Made by a program: the position numbers and the translations under genes. This document shows, one piece after another, positions 1-11,500 of a stretch of 64,000 nt of DNA (within the stretch, counting starts at the first letter, position 1; each line of letters starts with the position of its first letter). Source of the DNA: Molossus alvarezi (Eukaryota; Chordata; Mammalia; Chiroptera; Molossidae); contig CM073885.1 of assembly GCA_037176705.1 (NCBI GenBank), positions 87,266,001-87,330,000 of the forward strand. The letters are read 5' to 3'. The notes beneath the pieces were generated by a model, which was not told the origin of the DNA, ran no database searches, and saw only the letters and a program-made list of their open reading frames with translations.

Positions 1-96
1 TAAATAGATATGAAGAATTATATATGGAAACAAGTAGGGTCCTTGGGCATTTACAGAAAAGGGAAGCAGACTGCCCAAGTGGCAGGGGTTCACACC

Positions 97-118
97 TGTG
101 TGTGTGTGTGTGTGTGTG
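97..118. repeat. (TG)11 microsatellite
   Basis: An uninterrupted run of eleven TG dinucleotides lies 22 bp upstream of the first SINE. Likely length-polymorphic. No function is implied. Confidence 0.97.
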
Positions 119-140
119 ATAGAATAAATGGTATTTGCTC

Positions 141-365
141 GATCCATGTGGCTAAGTGGTTGAGCATCGACCCATGTACCAAGAAGTCGCTAGTGTGATT
201 CCAGGTCAGGGCACATGCCCAGGTTGTGGGCCCGATCCCTAGTGGGGGGCACACCGGAGGCGGCCAATAGATGTTCTCTCTCATCCATGTTTCTATTTTT
301 CTCTCCCTCTCCCTTCCTCTCTCTCTAAAATCAATAAAAAAAAATATTTTTTAAAAATTAAAAAT
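141..365 (+). mobile_element. VES-type SINE, type A
   Basis: This is a full-length tRNA-derived SINE. The head carries a Pol III A-box-like stretch (TGGCTAAGTGG) and a B-box-like stretch near the 'gattccaggtc' segment. A body with 'gcccaggttgtgggcccgat', a TC-rich region and a short A-rich tail follow. A 13/14 target-site duplication flanks it: 123-136 (aataaatggtattt) and 366-379 (aataattggtattt). Such elements move by borrowing LINE-1 machinery. The copy is moderately diverged. Confidence 0.93.
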
Positions 366-379
366 AATAATTGGTATTT

Positions 380-3300
380 AGGTGATGACTATAAGAGGTT
401 TTACTTCAAGATATGCTACAATGAGAGGGGTAGATCAAGTTTACAAAACAGAAATAATTAACTTCCGTATACCGCCTTTATAAAATATCCCTTTGATCTT
501 TCTAGTAATACTATGAGATAAAGTCATTCCCATTCTATAGAACCAGAGATGAACTGATTTACCTCACATTGCTCAACTAGAGGAATCTTGGATTCCAAGC
601 AGGTCTTGAATGTGAGATGACAGTGACTGTGAGTGCCCATGTAGTAACACTGCTGATGGTCTCCACTGACGTCGTCAGGATTATGATCATCAACCCAATT
701 TGCAGACTTTCTCTCAGCTTATGTGAATCAGTGGCACCTTACCTCTGTATAACATTCTATAGTTTTCTTATTCCATGCTTACACAGGTAACTGTCATGTA
801 ACTAGTCAATTTCATCAAAATGCCAGTTTAACTTTTTTGCCATTTAATTGCTGATTACTCTCGAGTTGACGGAAATGACTGGGGACCTCTTGCATAAATC
901 ACAGAGCATTAATCAGAGTTAAAGGTTGCTGCTGGGCGGGGCTGAGAGGATGACCGCAACCGCTTCTCGAGGTCCAATCTCAAGCCACAGCGGGTCAGTG
1001 TGTTTCAGGTGCGACAGCAACAATGTCAGGTTTCTATTTTCAAGAATTCAACTGTAATAAACATAATTTTTGCTAGTTTTAGTGAAATTACCCTTTATTC
1101 ATAGAACTTTGCTCACAGAACTTTATGATAGTTCCCCTTATGTGTAACTTAAAAGAGATTCTGAATCTAAGATATACATGGGGAAAAAAAATCTGTGCCA
1201 ACGTTACTAATTACTATCAAAATAGAGACCATTTAAAGTGATTCAAAATAGCAAGAACAGTTTACATTGTGACATGAACGAGAAACTGATTTTTTTCTCC
1301 TTATAGTGTTTTTGTGATTTCCTTCAGGATATTTCTATGCATTCACGTCGAAATTAAGCAATTAATTTAATTCCAAGCCACTGAAGTTTTTAAAAAATGA
1401 AATGCTACTTGCATCAGAAGGAAGAACTTTTCTTTAGCAAATGTGAAAATTGTCTGAGACTTTATTTGCCCAAAAGTAAATGAATAATGAATGAACACGA
1501 ATGACTCCGTGGAGGGGACGGAGATGCTGGAGAGCGGGATGCGCACAGATGTCATCGTAGAGCAGTGAAGTCACCTGGACACCTGGGAAGGCCAGGATGG
1601 TCCTGCTGTACCAGTTAAACTTCTTGGATTTGTTGCTCTGCCATCGCTGTGTTGTTGAAAGGATTTCCAATCATATGCCAAAGGCAGAGATGAGACAGAG
1701 CTCAACGGATGTGTCTTTGAGAACCTGTCATGGTTTCCATTGTGGTTTTATTTAGTGCACATTAAATCATACAAAGATGCTAGGATACAGTAAGACCCTG
1801 ATTAACACAAGCTTCCTGCAGCCAAGGCGTGTCTGGGAGACTGGCCTGTGTGCAGCTCAGCCTTATAAAAAGGAGGCATGGGCTGGGGAGGAGATCAGGT
1901 GCAGCCCCACAGACTCATCAGGGCAGGTCCAGGAGGCAAGCTGGACTCATCTGTGATGAGAACAAGTGTGCACTGAGGGGTTTCCGAGGACCCCACCATT
2001 TGGAGTGGAAGGAAGTATGTCTAAGATGTGCATGAGTGGAGACCCTGCATCACTTTACCTGAAAGAAAAGGAAAAATGGTATTCCCTAAGACCTAACACG
2101 AAAAAAAACAAAGAAAGAAATGGATGTCTTCCCATGCATCCTACCTAACAAAGACTCTGCCTGTCTATGGGCTCCTGGGACTGTCTTGCTTGGCAGAGGG
2201 AGGCCGTGGCCTTCCTAGCATTCCAGCTACGGACCATGTAAACATTCACTTAGAAGGCGGGAAGCCCAAGCTCTGCTCCTTGAGGCCCTGCGCTGAAACC
2301 TCTGTTCTTCTCTAACACACGCTGGTGGCCAGCGCTCCTTCCTCTCCATTCCGTTGTCCGGCACAAAACTCTCCGCTGGCCCAGAAGCCCAACGCAAGGG
2401 TAAAAGGAAATCGCTGCGCTCCAGCATTTCCCTGGTAATCCTGGGAGAACAGTTTAATACTGAACTTGTATCCAGGAAACAGAACATGTTTCCCTGCACT
2501 GAGAGGGAACGACACCACTGGGCATTGTGCTGCGACCTAAATTCCCAGATAAATGTTTGGACCGCGACTCGCCCTTCGCCCAGCGTTAATCCTTTGCCCT
2601 TCGGTTTCAGGAAGGTATGACACAGCCAGGAAAGACACCTCGGTCATGATCGCCTCCTGATGGCATGAAAAGCTTCTGTGGGACCACATCTGCTCTCACT
2701 CTGTCGCCTTAATGTGGGCCACTGAGAACAAGCCGGGTGAGGAGGCGACGACCCATCCCAGGGCTTGAGCCGCCTTCGCAGTAAAAAGTTGGAGGCTTCT
2801 GGCCTCCATCTGACTTCATTTCCTGCAGCCCAAACGCAAACTTTGCCCCAGTTTTGCTTTTACGGTTTCTTGTTTTTTAAAAGTATAGCATCACACGCCA
2901 GCCTGAGCTACCTACCGGCTCTGCCTGCCTTCCACAGTGATCAGCAGAGTAGAAAATTCTAGCACCTCCATAATCTCTCATTTATACCAGTCACATTACA
3001 GCTCGGAGCAGCATGGTCTCAGGCTGTCTAATGTATGAGATGTTATAAAGCCTTCCCTGCCTCACGTATTGATCAACAACACTAGCTCTTAAAAACGATT
3101 TTAATCAGAAGGGGGATGTACTTCTTCAAGTAGTTGAGTACAGGGCTCATTATTTTCTAAGGCTATCTTGTCCATAGATAAGGTAAATGAAAATACTAAA
3201 TGTTCATCATTTTTCTAATGGTCTTTTTCTGCTTAAAAGGGCCATCCCATTTTAAAATTTCATGCATGTTGCTATTCCTCAAGTTTTATCATTTGTCAAC

Positions 3301-4694
3301 AAATCAACTACCTGCTTAGCAGCCCTCATGAGGGATTTAAAATAGCCGCCATGAAAATCCTGGGCATTTACTATTTTTATAACAAACTTGATTGTCACCT
3401 ATGATATTTCAAAGATCACTCCTCATATAGACATCACGCTGGAAATTAGATGCAGGGCCCGCTTTCCATGGAACATTATGCAGAGGCACTCTGACTAATA
3501 AATCTTCGTAGCTAATGCATTCCAGATGGAAGCCATGTCTCACAGATTTAACCTTCCTAAACCCTTCCAAAAATTCCTCCCATCAAAAGCTCTCTGAATG
3601 AGATATGTTGGATTGAAATGGGATCATCAATACATGACAACTAAGTAATGGTACAGATGATTACTGCTTGCAGGAAAATTGCCATATTCTTTCCCACAAA
3701 GACATGGCTCTGGACAACCCCTGGACATGAAGATGGACCTGCTATGTCTTAGTGGGTCGTTTTAATGCTTTTTTCTTGACTTCCCATGGCCACTAACAGA
3801 TGCTGCACAGCGGACAGCCATGCCTGTCTCTTTAACTTTCGTACATGCATAACAAAGGCTGTTAAAAGGAAGGATCAAGACTTCGAGAACCCACTAATTA
3901 ACATCCCGTTTAATCTTGTCACCATGTTTAGCAGTCTACATCATTAGTTTATGTCAGGCGGGCGCAGGGAAACATCTAAGCACCTACGAGTCGGTCCTGA
4001 CGGGATCAGCCGCGCGCCGTGCCGAGGGCAGCAGCAGACGAGACCGTGGCTGCACCGGGATATTTGACAACAGTACTATCACCCATCGCAGCCGGAGCCC
4101 ACGCAGCCCTCAAGCGCTTGGCTCCTCCAGTACTTTCTCAAACACAGGTCAGCGCACAGCACATGCGTTTGCGTGTTTTACGGAGGAAGTGAACTTCTGG
4201 GACGACAGGAAACACGCACCCCCTGCCTGTTCTCCGGTGGGGAAGCCCAGCAACGGGACATGGCTTTGTCCCGTGGGGACCCCGAGAGTTTCACCGGCAG
4301 GTGTCCAACGAGAACTTCTACACGCCTAACTAACCTCCTCCTTACCCACTTGCCAAATCGCCTAAACTTGGGCGCTGAACTGCAGTAAAATGTCAGGGAG
4401 ACCGACGCGTGAAGGTCAGACTGAGTTAGTGAGACATGAGTGCTTCTATGCTTCACTAATGCAGAGTTAAATGAATGTAAACAAGAGCTCTTTCCCCTTT
4501 GTTCTGTTTTTACTTCCCACAACCGCATATTCGGTACCCTGAACTGACTGCTTGCAAACATTATGGTATATCTTAAAACGGAATACTCTTTGCAGCAACT
4601 GTCTGGGTATAATAGATTACTGCGCAGCTAAATTCATACAAAACGCTTATCTCTAAACAGGCCTGGTGGCCCTCTGCGTGGTGGGAGCAGCCCC
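380..4694. other. Unique sequence, no gene recognised
   Basis: Mostly non-repetitive DNA with no convincing exon. A small GC-rich patch with CpGs lies near 930-1010. The stretch around 3290-3560 has low repeat content and many short motif-like words, as in conserved noncoding DNA, and a dense CpG cluster follows at 3955-4120. An open frame at 3916-4329 crosses that cluster but opens with TTG and resembles no protein I know. Confidence 0.6.
3955..4120. promoter_or_regulatory. CpG cluster (possible small CpG island)
   Basis: Roughly 18 CpG dinucleotides fall within about 165 bp, including the run CCGCGCGCCGTGCCG near 4010. Most of the window is CpG-poor, as expected for methylated mammalian DNA. 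Retained CpGs can mark an unmethylated promoter or enhancer, but also a conserved or biased segment. No TATA box, initiator or exon could be tied to it. Confidence 0.3.
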
Positions 4695-4820
4695 AGGAGC
4701 AGTTCAGAGACACAGGCTCAGCCCAGGCTCTAACCCAACACTTGTGTGATCTTGAGTCTGTTCACTCAGCCCCCAGGGCGCTTCCCTTTGGCATCTGGTA
4801 AAGGAGATTCGGCTATTAGC
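4695..4820 (+). mobile_element. MIR SINE relic
   Basis: The order of words matches the MIR core: 'caggctctaaccc...' for the head, 'gtgtgatcttgag', then the remnant of 'cctcagtttcc...catctgtaaa' seen as 'ttccctttggcatctggtaaa'. It is heavily diverged, as expected for this ancient family, and abuts the MER5A copy downstream. Confidence 0.6.
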
Positions 4821-4821
4821 T

Positions 4822-4990
4822 CAGTGGTTCTCATCACCAGGCACCCTGACCAGCATCCTCTAATTCGCCCCACACCACCCCCAATACCCATACATATTCT
4901 TGGAGTTTCTGACTCAGTAGGTGCTGGCACGGGGCTCTGAAATAGGGCATCTTAAAAGAACTCCCCAACTGATTCCCACATCCCCTGCAG
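4822..4990 (+). mobile_element. MER5A-like hAT (Charlie) relic, 3' end lost
   Basis: It starts with the hAT terminal repeat CAGTGGTTCTCA and later shows 'ggagtttctgactcagtaggt' (core of the family word 'agagtttctgattcagtaggt'). The second terminal repeat (…GAGAACCACTG) is not visible, so the 3' end is decayed or truncated. Non-autonomous DNA transposon, inactive in mammals. Confidence 0.7.
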
Positions 4991-7654
4991 AGAAACCAGA
5001 TTACATAACTCAGGCCCCTTGCAGCTCTCAAAAACCCTGATTCCACTGAATTCACGCCCAAAACTACTTCCAAAAATGATCTGACATATGCCTAGAAAAC
5101 AAGTTCTGGGATAAAATACCCAGCAATCCCAACAATAACCGCTAAGCCCTATAGAGACTTATTCCCCCCTCCCCCGGCATGTTCTAAGCATGGCTCATGG
5201 ATGAACATGCTACACTGATGGAAGCTGAGGAAGCTGAATTGTGGGTACAGTCTCTTTATTAGCCTCACTTCATGGCTAAGCCACTGAAGATGAAGCCACC
5301 ACAATGTTAAAAGCAAAGTATTCCCTGATTTGATGAAATTGAGGGTAATTTTCACTTTTCCACATTTTCTAAAGATTGAAAAAAAATAATAATCATCTAT
5401 TCCAAAAAGAAAAAGATTTCAAGTTCAAAAACAAATTTCATAAGGAGGAGTTAATGTAACATGCATTCATTGGCAATAAATATAGAAAACAGAACCGTGC
5501 ACCTGTTATTATACGGGTAAGAAGCCAGCAAGTTATAGAGAGGGTACACTTTTTCAGAAACATAGGCTGGAGGGGGCGATTGTGACTGAGCAGGGAACGT
5601 GGTCCCTGGTAGCCATGGCAAGAAGAGAAAGCTGCAGAGCAACCTTTGGTTCATCAAAGGAAATGGAGCAGATCATCAGGAGGGCTGAACTTTTCAGAAA
5701 CTCCCAAATTGAAGAGGAATTTCCAGAGAGGTCTCCAGGTTAAAAAACACACACACACACATGATTCTGTTATTCTAACACTTTTAAAAAATAGGTCAAC
5801 AACACAAGAGCAACCTTCAGCCAGCTGGGGCTGAATGATCATAAAATCTGAATTGGTGAGGTGACAACAGAAGGACTTGGACCCCCCAGACGGTTGGCCC
5901 CTGTTTGTTCTCTCCTATGTTCCAGAATTCGTGGATAGCGAATCCAGAATATGCCTTCTGTATAAAAGGCAGGTCTTCGTTATCAGGAAAAGCCATTTAT
6001 AGAACAGTTCTGGTTTCTTTCATCATAGATGCTAAATAATAAGATATTGGGGGGGGGGACTAAAGCCCTTTATAAGCTCGAGGACAAGCCTTGCTAGAGA
6101 GCGGCATGTGTAGAGACAACCCTAAATTACACAGTATATGTCTCTTCTTTATGCTCTGGCTCTAAAATCCGTAAGAGCCCCTGCCCAAAAGTCCTCCTCA
6201 CTTTGATCTATGGTTGCATCTTACGTGAAAATCAATCACACGGGGAGGCCATTTTGCCAGCTTTCAGACAGAGCTTAACAGTAGAGCCCCGGCTGAGACA
6301 AGCCTGGAGGAGATGGAGCACTTTTCACGGCGCCCCCAGCAGGCGCCTGGCGAGGCCGGCACACCTGGGTGAGGTTCTGCTTGGGCTTGGAGCTTGCACG
6401 GCTCATTCCAGATGGACCTGGTCCACAAGCATGTCTGTGAACGAATCAGCAGCCACCATCGCCGGTGATCCATTGTTTTAGCTGGTGTCCTACAGCAGGG
6501 AAAAATCACTCTGGGTGCCTAATGTTTTTCCTTCAACAGTGAAGAACCATGCTTCTCCAAACAGAGTAAGAAACAGAGAGCGAGTTTATGTGTGAGTAGG
6601 GAATATATTTACTATTTTCAAAAACCCTGGTAATTGCTACCTTTGGTCTAGCAGCTCATCAGACTATACATCGTGACCTCCTTTTTTATATGATCCAATA
6701 GTCTCTACATATTCTTTCTTCAAACACATTGCAGAAGAAAAGCATTTGTCTCTTTTTTGAAGAGCTCCTTTCAAATTAGACTAGAAATTTGGGATTTTGT
6801 CCCCACATCTAATCCTATTATGCTCATTACTGAATCCACTTTGCCTTAGTGATCGCAATAAACGCAAGAGGCAAAGACCTAAAACTTCAGCTCCTCCTTC
6901 ACAGAAACACTGAGCAGCGGGGTTGCACCTGCTGTGAGAACGCCCAGCTCCACCTGAGAGTCCACATCCCGGAGCGGGAGTGCCCTGGGCACCTTCCGTT
7001 CCTCGTTGTCTCCACACACTTGATCGCAAGGCCACTTAAAATGAAACCAGTATAGATTTTGGCTGCAGCTTCAGCCAAGTTCTGGGCTAAGAGGGCATCA
7101 ACATTAATATGATGAGACAAAAGGGCTTTTGCTACACATTCTCAGCTCTTCTTTTTCTAAGAACAGTAGATTTTAATCTCATTATGAATTTAATGCAGAG
7201 GCTGTTAGCAGATTTCAGTGCAGTACACCACCTGACACCAAGGCTCACACCTGCCTCTAGATATAAATGATGCTGTGTGGACCCATTCGCACAGAGTTTT
7301 GACAGGAAGGGGAGACTTTGCATAAGAGTTAGCGAACCTTGCTGTGGAACTTCTGTCTCTTCTGGTTCATAATTCTGAGTAGCCTTAAGAAGACTTACAT
7401 TCTTCCCTTATCCCTTAATTTCTCTCTCTATAAAATGGGTACAAGAGAATGCACAAAAGTAACAGGCCAGTGTAAAGTATTCAAGTGCCTGTGAATGTAC
7501 AATTACAAAGTAAAATGAACCTAAAAATATCATAATAATGAATCACATTTTTGTAGCCGATACTTATTTTTATTATTTATTATCTGTTTAAAACCTTACA
7601 AAGCACGTATTATAAAACAACTTATTCCAATGTATAAAAATGAGGGGGAAAGGA
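4991..7654. other. Unique sequence, no gene recognised
   Basis: Holds an (AC)8 run at 5746-5761, a short poly-G at about 6050-6058 and a GC-rich patch around 6240-6400. I see no splice-bounded reading frame and no recognisable mobile element. Confidence 0.55.
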
Positions 7655-7885
7655 AAGCTAACATTTGCTGAGCACTTAGAATAGGTAAGGCTCTGCAGGG
7701 CACGATCTCATTTCATCCTCAAAACTCATACGTGATAGGTTCTCTTGTTGTCTCCATTACACATTATGGAACTGAAGTCCACAGACTTGGCCAAGGTCAC
7801 ATGGCTAAGTGGAAGAACTCCGATTTCTTTATTGTGCCTAAAGATTTTGAACCCAAGAGGCTATTTTCTTAACCACTATGTGCAT
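7655..7885 (+). mobile_element. MIR SINE, nearly full length
   Basis: Recognised by the ordered words 'tgagcactta', 'tctcatttcatcctcaaaactca', 'ggaactgaagtcca', 'ttggccaaggtcacatggctaagtgg' and 'ttgaaccca...cttaaccacta'. These follow the MIR core and its 3' part, which derives from LINE L2. Confidence 0.85.
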
Positions 7886-7974
7886 CAATTACCATAAAGG
7901 GAAAGTCAGGGGCACACAGAACCAGTAAGGGTGCATAGGTTCTTGTACAATATTCTTCGGTGATCTTGGGCATT

Positions 7975-8095
7975 TATCAAACATGCATTCATTGTATGCA
8001 AGGTACTGGACACTGGGCAAAGTACCAGAAATCAAGAGTTAAAATATAGAGTCTTGGCTTTTAAGGGGCTCACGGTCTAGTAGGAGAGATGTACA
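7975..8095 (-). mobile_element. LINE L2 3'-end relic (antisense)
   Basis: Reads as the reverse complement of the L2 3' end: 'cattcattgtatgcaaggtactggacactgggc...' then '...cttttaaggggctcacggtctagtagg', matching the conserved tail '...gagcttac-ttctagt-gg' in antisense. Strongly diverged. Confidence 0.55.
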
Positions 8096-9509
8096 ACTTG
8101 ACCCACAGCAATGGAGTGATACTAAACAATGTAAAGGTATGAGAGTTTCCCGCTCTTGTTAGGAAATGTTCAGATAACACTGAGTTTATATATAGGATAG
8201 TCCAGTAAACACCTCCAGTGCAGTAAATGCCTTGCAACCTGACAATCAATAATGCTATCTAACAACATCTCACTGCATGTCAGAATATTTGTAAACAATG
8301 AATGCAGAGAGTTGAGTAAAACCAATCAACAATTAAAATATGTAATTGAAAAATTCTCTCTCCAATTTGCATATATTAAGATTTAGAGAAAAGAGCAAAC
8401 TTGGACACATCATGGCCAATTCTAAACTACAGTCCAACTCAAATTACAAGTAATCTGCTGGTAAAATAGAAGCAGCATCGAAGGAAGATTTACATGAAGA
8501 AATAAGGTACCAGAAACCGAATGGGGACATTGGGAACATGATTATGCTAAATGTCATCTGGAGCCAGATATTTTCTTCTACCTCATTTTGTGATTAATGC
8601 AAGAATTTAAAAAATATTTTGGAAGGCTATACTTGAAGGAGCTGATATTGCTAGGTGCTAGGATTACAGGTCATTTTACTCTTCTTTGTATTTCTTTAGT
8701 CTAAAATTTCTGAATTTAACTGTTTTCTTCTGTTCTTTTCAGATGACTTTGGATGCATCATCGGAGACCCCTGCAAGGCACATACTGGGGGCTGAGTCTT
8801 TCTGCAGAGGGAAGAGATGTCATGTTAGATGCAACAGCATCAACAATCTATATACATTGCAGGAAGACAAGTGCCCTGGAAGAAAGGAGTAGCCAGCTGT
8901 CCTCTATATGAAATTCTAGCACTGCCTCTGGGGAATATATCCAATGAGAACTTATCCTTGGGATATAATACTTCTAATGGGTGAGCCATTTGAACACTTT
9001 ACATACTGCCGAGTAAGTTTCCACAGAACTTTCTCATTGTACTCAGTGCTGTCTATGCAGTTAATTTAGGCATCTGAACAGTTGTTAATTTTCTGACTTG
9101 CCTCTGGACTCTTAAATGCTATTGCTCCAATCATAACACGTCGGAGCACTTACACAGATTTCAACAATAATATCCACAGCTGGGAATAAATCAAAGCAGT
9201 TTTATCACTGATTAAGTGCTATTGAAATATGGTTACAAGACAACAAGAAGCAAAGGACAGATTTCACTTGGGAAGATTAAGACGAAGCTTCGGGGGGAAA
9301 AAGGAGGGGAATCCAAACAAAGTCTATGCAGCATTTAAAAAATATATAATTCAGAGTCAGAATGCATTTAAAAAAAATTTTTTTTTAGCCATTTGATTCT
9401 CAGTTTCCTGTGTGTATGTGTGTGGGTGTTCATGCTATAGACTGGTGTGTCCATATAAGATGAATTTAGGCACAGCTGTTTTTTTAGCTAAAATGTCTTC
9501 ATATTCTGA
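8096..9509. other. Unique sequence with one acceptor-like site
   Basis: No known repeat was recognised. A polypyrimidine run ending in CAG at 8740-8742 is a strong 3' splice-site match and precedes a short ATG-started open frame (8743-8892, 49 codons). No matching donor follows within that frame and the peptide is unknown to me. The segment 9121-9360 is AT-rich, repeat-free and could be conserved noncoding DNA. Confidence 0.4.
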
Positions 9510-9780
9510 CAGAGGTCAGCAAACTTTTTCTGTAAAGGGCCAGAGCATAAATATTTTAGACTTAGTAGACCATATGTTCTCTGTTGCAACTACTCAACTC
9601 CACTGTTTTTTTGTTTTGTTTTGTTTTGTTTTGTTTTGTTAAAGCAGCCATGACAGTATATAAATGAATGAACATAGCTGTGTTCCAATAAAACTTTATT
9701 TGTAAAAAAACAAACAAACAAAAAAAAACAGGCAGGGGGCTGGATTTGGCCCTCGTGATGTTTTAGTTTGCTGGCTCTTG
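9510..9780 (+). mobile_element. hAT-Charlie-type MER element
   Basis: The 5' end reads 'cagaggtcagcaaactttttc' and continues 'tgtaaagggccaga', 'caactactcaactc', 'agcagccatgacag', 'tgtgttccaataaaacttta'. The 3' end is 'gtttgctggctcttg', an inverted copy of the start. This matches a widespread mammalian non-autonomous hAT family, but I am unsure of the exact MER number. A (TTTTG)n expansion at about 9605-9640 and an A-rich run at about 9705-9730 are later changes. No clear 8-bp duplication remains. Confidence 0.85.
9605..9640. repeat. (TTTTG)n simple repeat
   Basis: Six or so units of TTTTG lie inside the old hAT copy. Probably grown by slippage from its short T-rich segment. Confidence 0.9.
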
Positions 9781-10849
9781 CACTAAGATTCAGGTTATTC
9801 CATCCCGAAAACTCCCCAAATGAACAGGGCTAAGAACAAAAGGTATAGGGATGAAGTGGGAGAGGACACCTTGGCCTTAAGCATACTCAGTCATCCTAAG
9901 ACTCAGCCTTATCCTTGGGGTGAATCTGAGCCCTGTCTAGGCCTTCTGCAGGCTCTCCCTGCAGACATACTGCAGACAGCATCACCTCTCCTTACTCCTT
10001 CAGCCTGGGTAGGACTGGGGTCCTTAACTCTCCATGGGCACCCATGGATACTTTCTTTTCAGAAGTATCCTTCAGAAGTATACTTCCTTTCTCTTCTTTC
10101 CTCCTCCTCCTGTCCCTCCGCCCCCTCCAAGTGCCTTTTCAATTCCACTGCTGATTATCTTGGCCACAAATATGTCAGGGTTTTCTCTTTCTAATCAGAT
10201 CATTTCGACTGTCTCTTGGACTTGGCTGGCATCTGGCGCTGACAGATTTTGGCCTGCGCGCTCTGAGGCTGTGCTGACCAAGCCAGGCCAGATGCTTGGA
10301 TGCTGCTATTTTGCAACCACATCTGTGCAGAGGGTTGGAGGTGGGAAAGCAGACTTCAGCAGTGTTTGATCCTTGTCTCGGGGGTTCGCTGACATTTTCA
10401 TCAAGGATCCAGATGATGGTAGAGAGATGATCCTCATTATGGCTGCAGATCACCAAAATTTAAGTATAAACAGAATTCCTCCTTGCAAGATAATCTCCAT
10501 TTAAAGTGATCTTGCCAACTAGGAACAATGGGAGTGAGAAACATAATTAAGTTGGTAAGGACAACTGCAGCTTTGTGTATCAAGAAGAATGAACTGTTGC
10601 AAAAAGACGAATGCATGCTAGTCGAGCTGGGGCTCCCGGTGACCCTTTCACACGGAAGTCATGAGCTTCTTTTCCGACCGGCATTCCACATCTTCACTGC
10701 TCTCGTCAGGATTTCTGGTCTCTATTTGCCTTGCTTCCAAGAGAAATAAAACCAGTTTCCTCTTAAGTTATGAAATTCTGGCCAGACCCCCCCGAGTCAG
10801 CCTGTCCCCTTCACCACATACATGTCTACTCAGTCTTCAAATGCAATCT
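9781..10849. other. Unique sequence, no gene recognised
   Basis: No repeat or exon could be assigned. Open frames at 9820-10194 and 10034-10369 overlap each other in different frames and lack any recognisable domain or convincing splice context. Confidence 0.5.
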
Positions 10850-11500
10850 CTGCTCCTTCCTAAACGTTATCTGAACCCATCTTTTCTCCCCTCCCATTGC
10901 CTCTACCTTTATTTCAGGTCCTCACAATTTTCTCTTCCCTCCAAACTGGTTATCCTCCTTCTTAGAGTTACATTTCTAAGTTGAAAAAGTCATTGCCTAG
11001 ATAAAATGTTCAGATTTCTTAGCATGCTTGATGAGGTTCAATATCATCTCATGTGATGTCAATACTTCTCTCCCTACCTACTACATTCTCTCTCTCTCTC
11101 TCTCTCCCCCCCCCGCTTCCCTCCCTCCCTCCCCTCAGTCCAATCATGCTGTACAACTTAATAGCTCCCACTGTATGCCACACTCTTTTGTGTTTCTGTG
11201 CCTGGGTCTAGACACAGAAATTTGTTTAGAACCCTCTGCTTATGTAGCATCTTATCGATCCATCAGCATTTAGTACCATTCTCTAAGAAGATTCTCCAAA
11301 CCTCTACCACCAAGCTAAGATGGTCCTTTGGGTGCCCATTATCCTATATGTATGCCCACATGACAGCACTTGGCATATTGAATTTCTATTATAAGTCTAC
11401 TTTTCTCTTTGCCTATTGTGAGCCCCTTTAGATGAAGACACTTGCCCTATTCATAAGTTCATTCCACCATTCAGAATAGCATCTGGTGCATATTGCTATT
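10850..11500 (+). mobile_element. Possible L2-like LINE relic
   Basis: Words such as 'gaacccatcttttctcccctcccattgcc', split by a TC-rich expansion at about 11085-11140, and a late 'gtgagccccttt' plus 'gcatctggtgcatat' recall the 3' half of old LINEs. The match is loose. The alternative is unique pyrimidine-rich DNA. Confidence 0.3.

Noticed and set aside
3916..4329. 137-codon open frame over the CpG cluster
   Set aside because: It opens with TTG. The nearby ATG at 3924 leads to a stop after seven codons. GC-rich DNA keeps frames open by chance.
9605..9730. Separate retroposon insertion in the hAT copy at 9.5 kb
   Set aside because: The (TTTTG)n and A-rich runs have no head or duplication. 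Slippage inside the element explains them.
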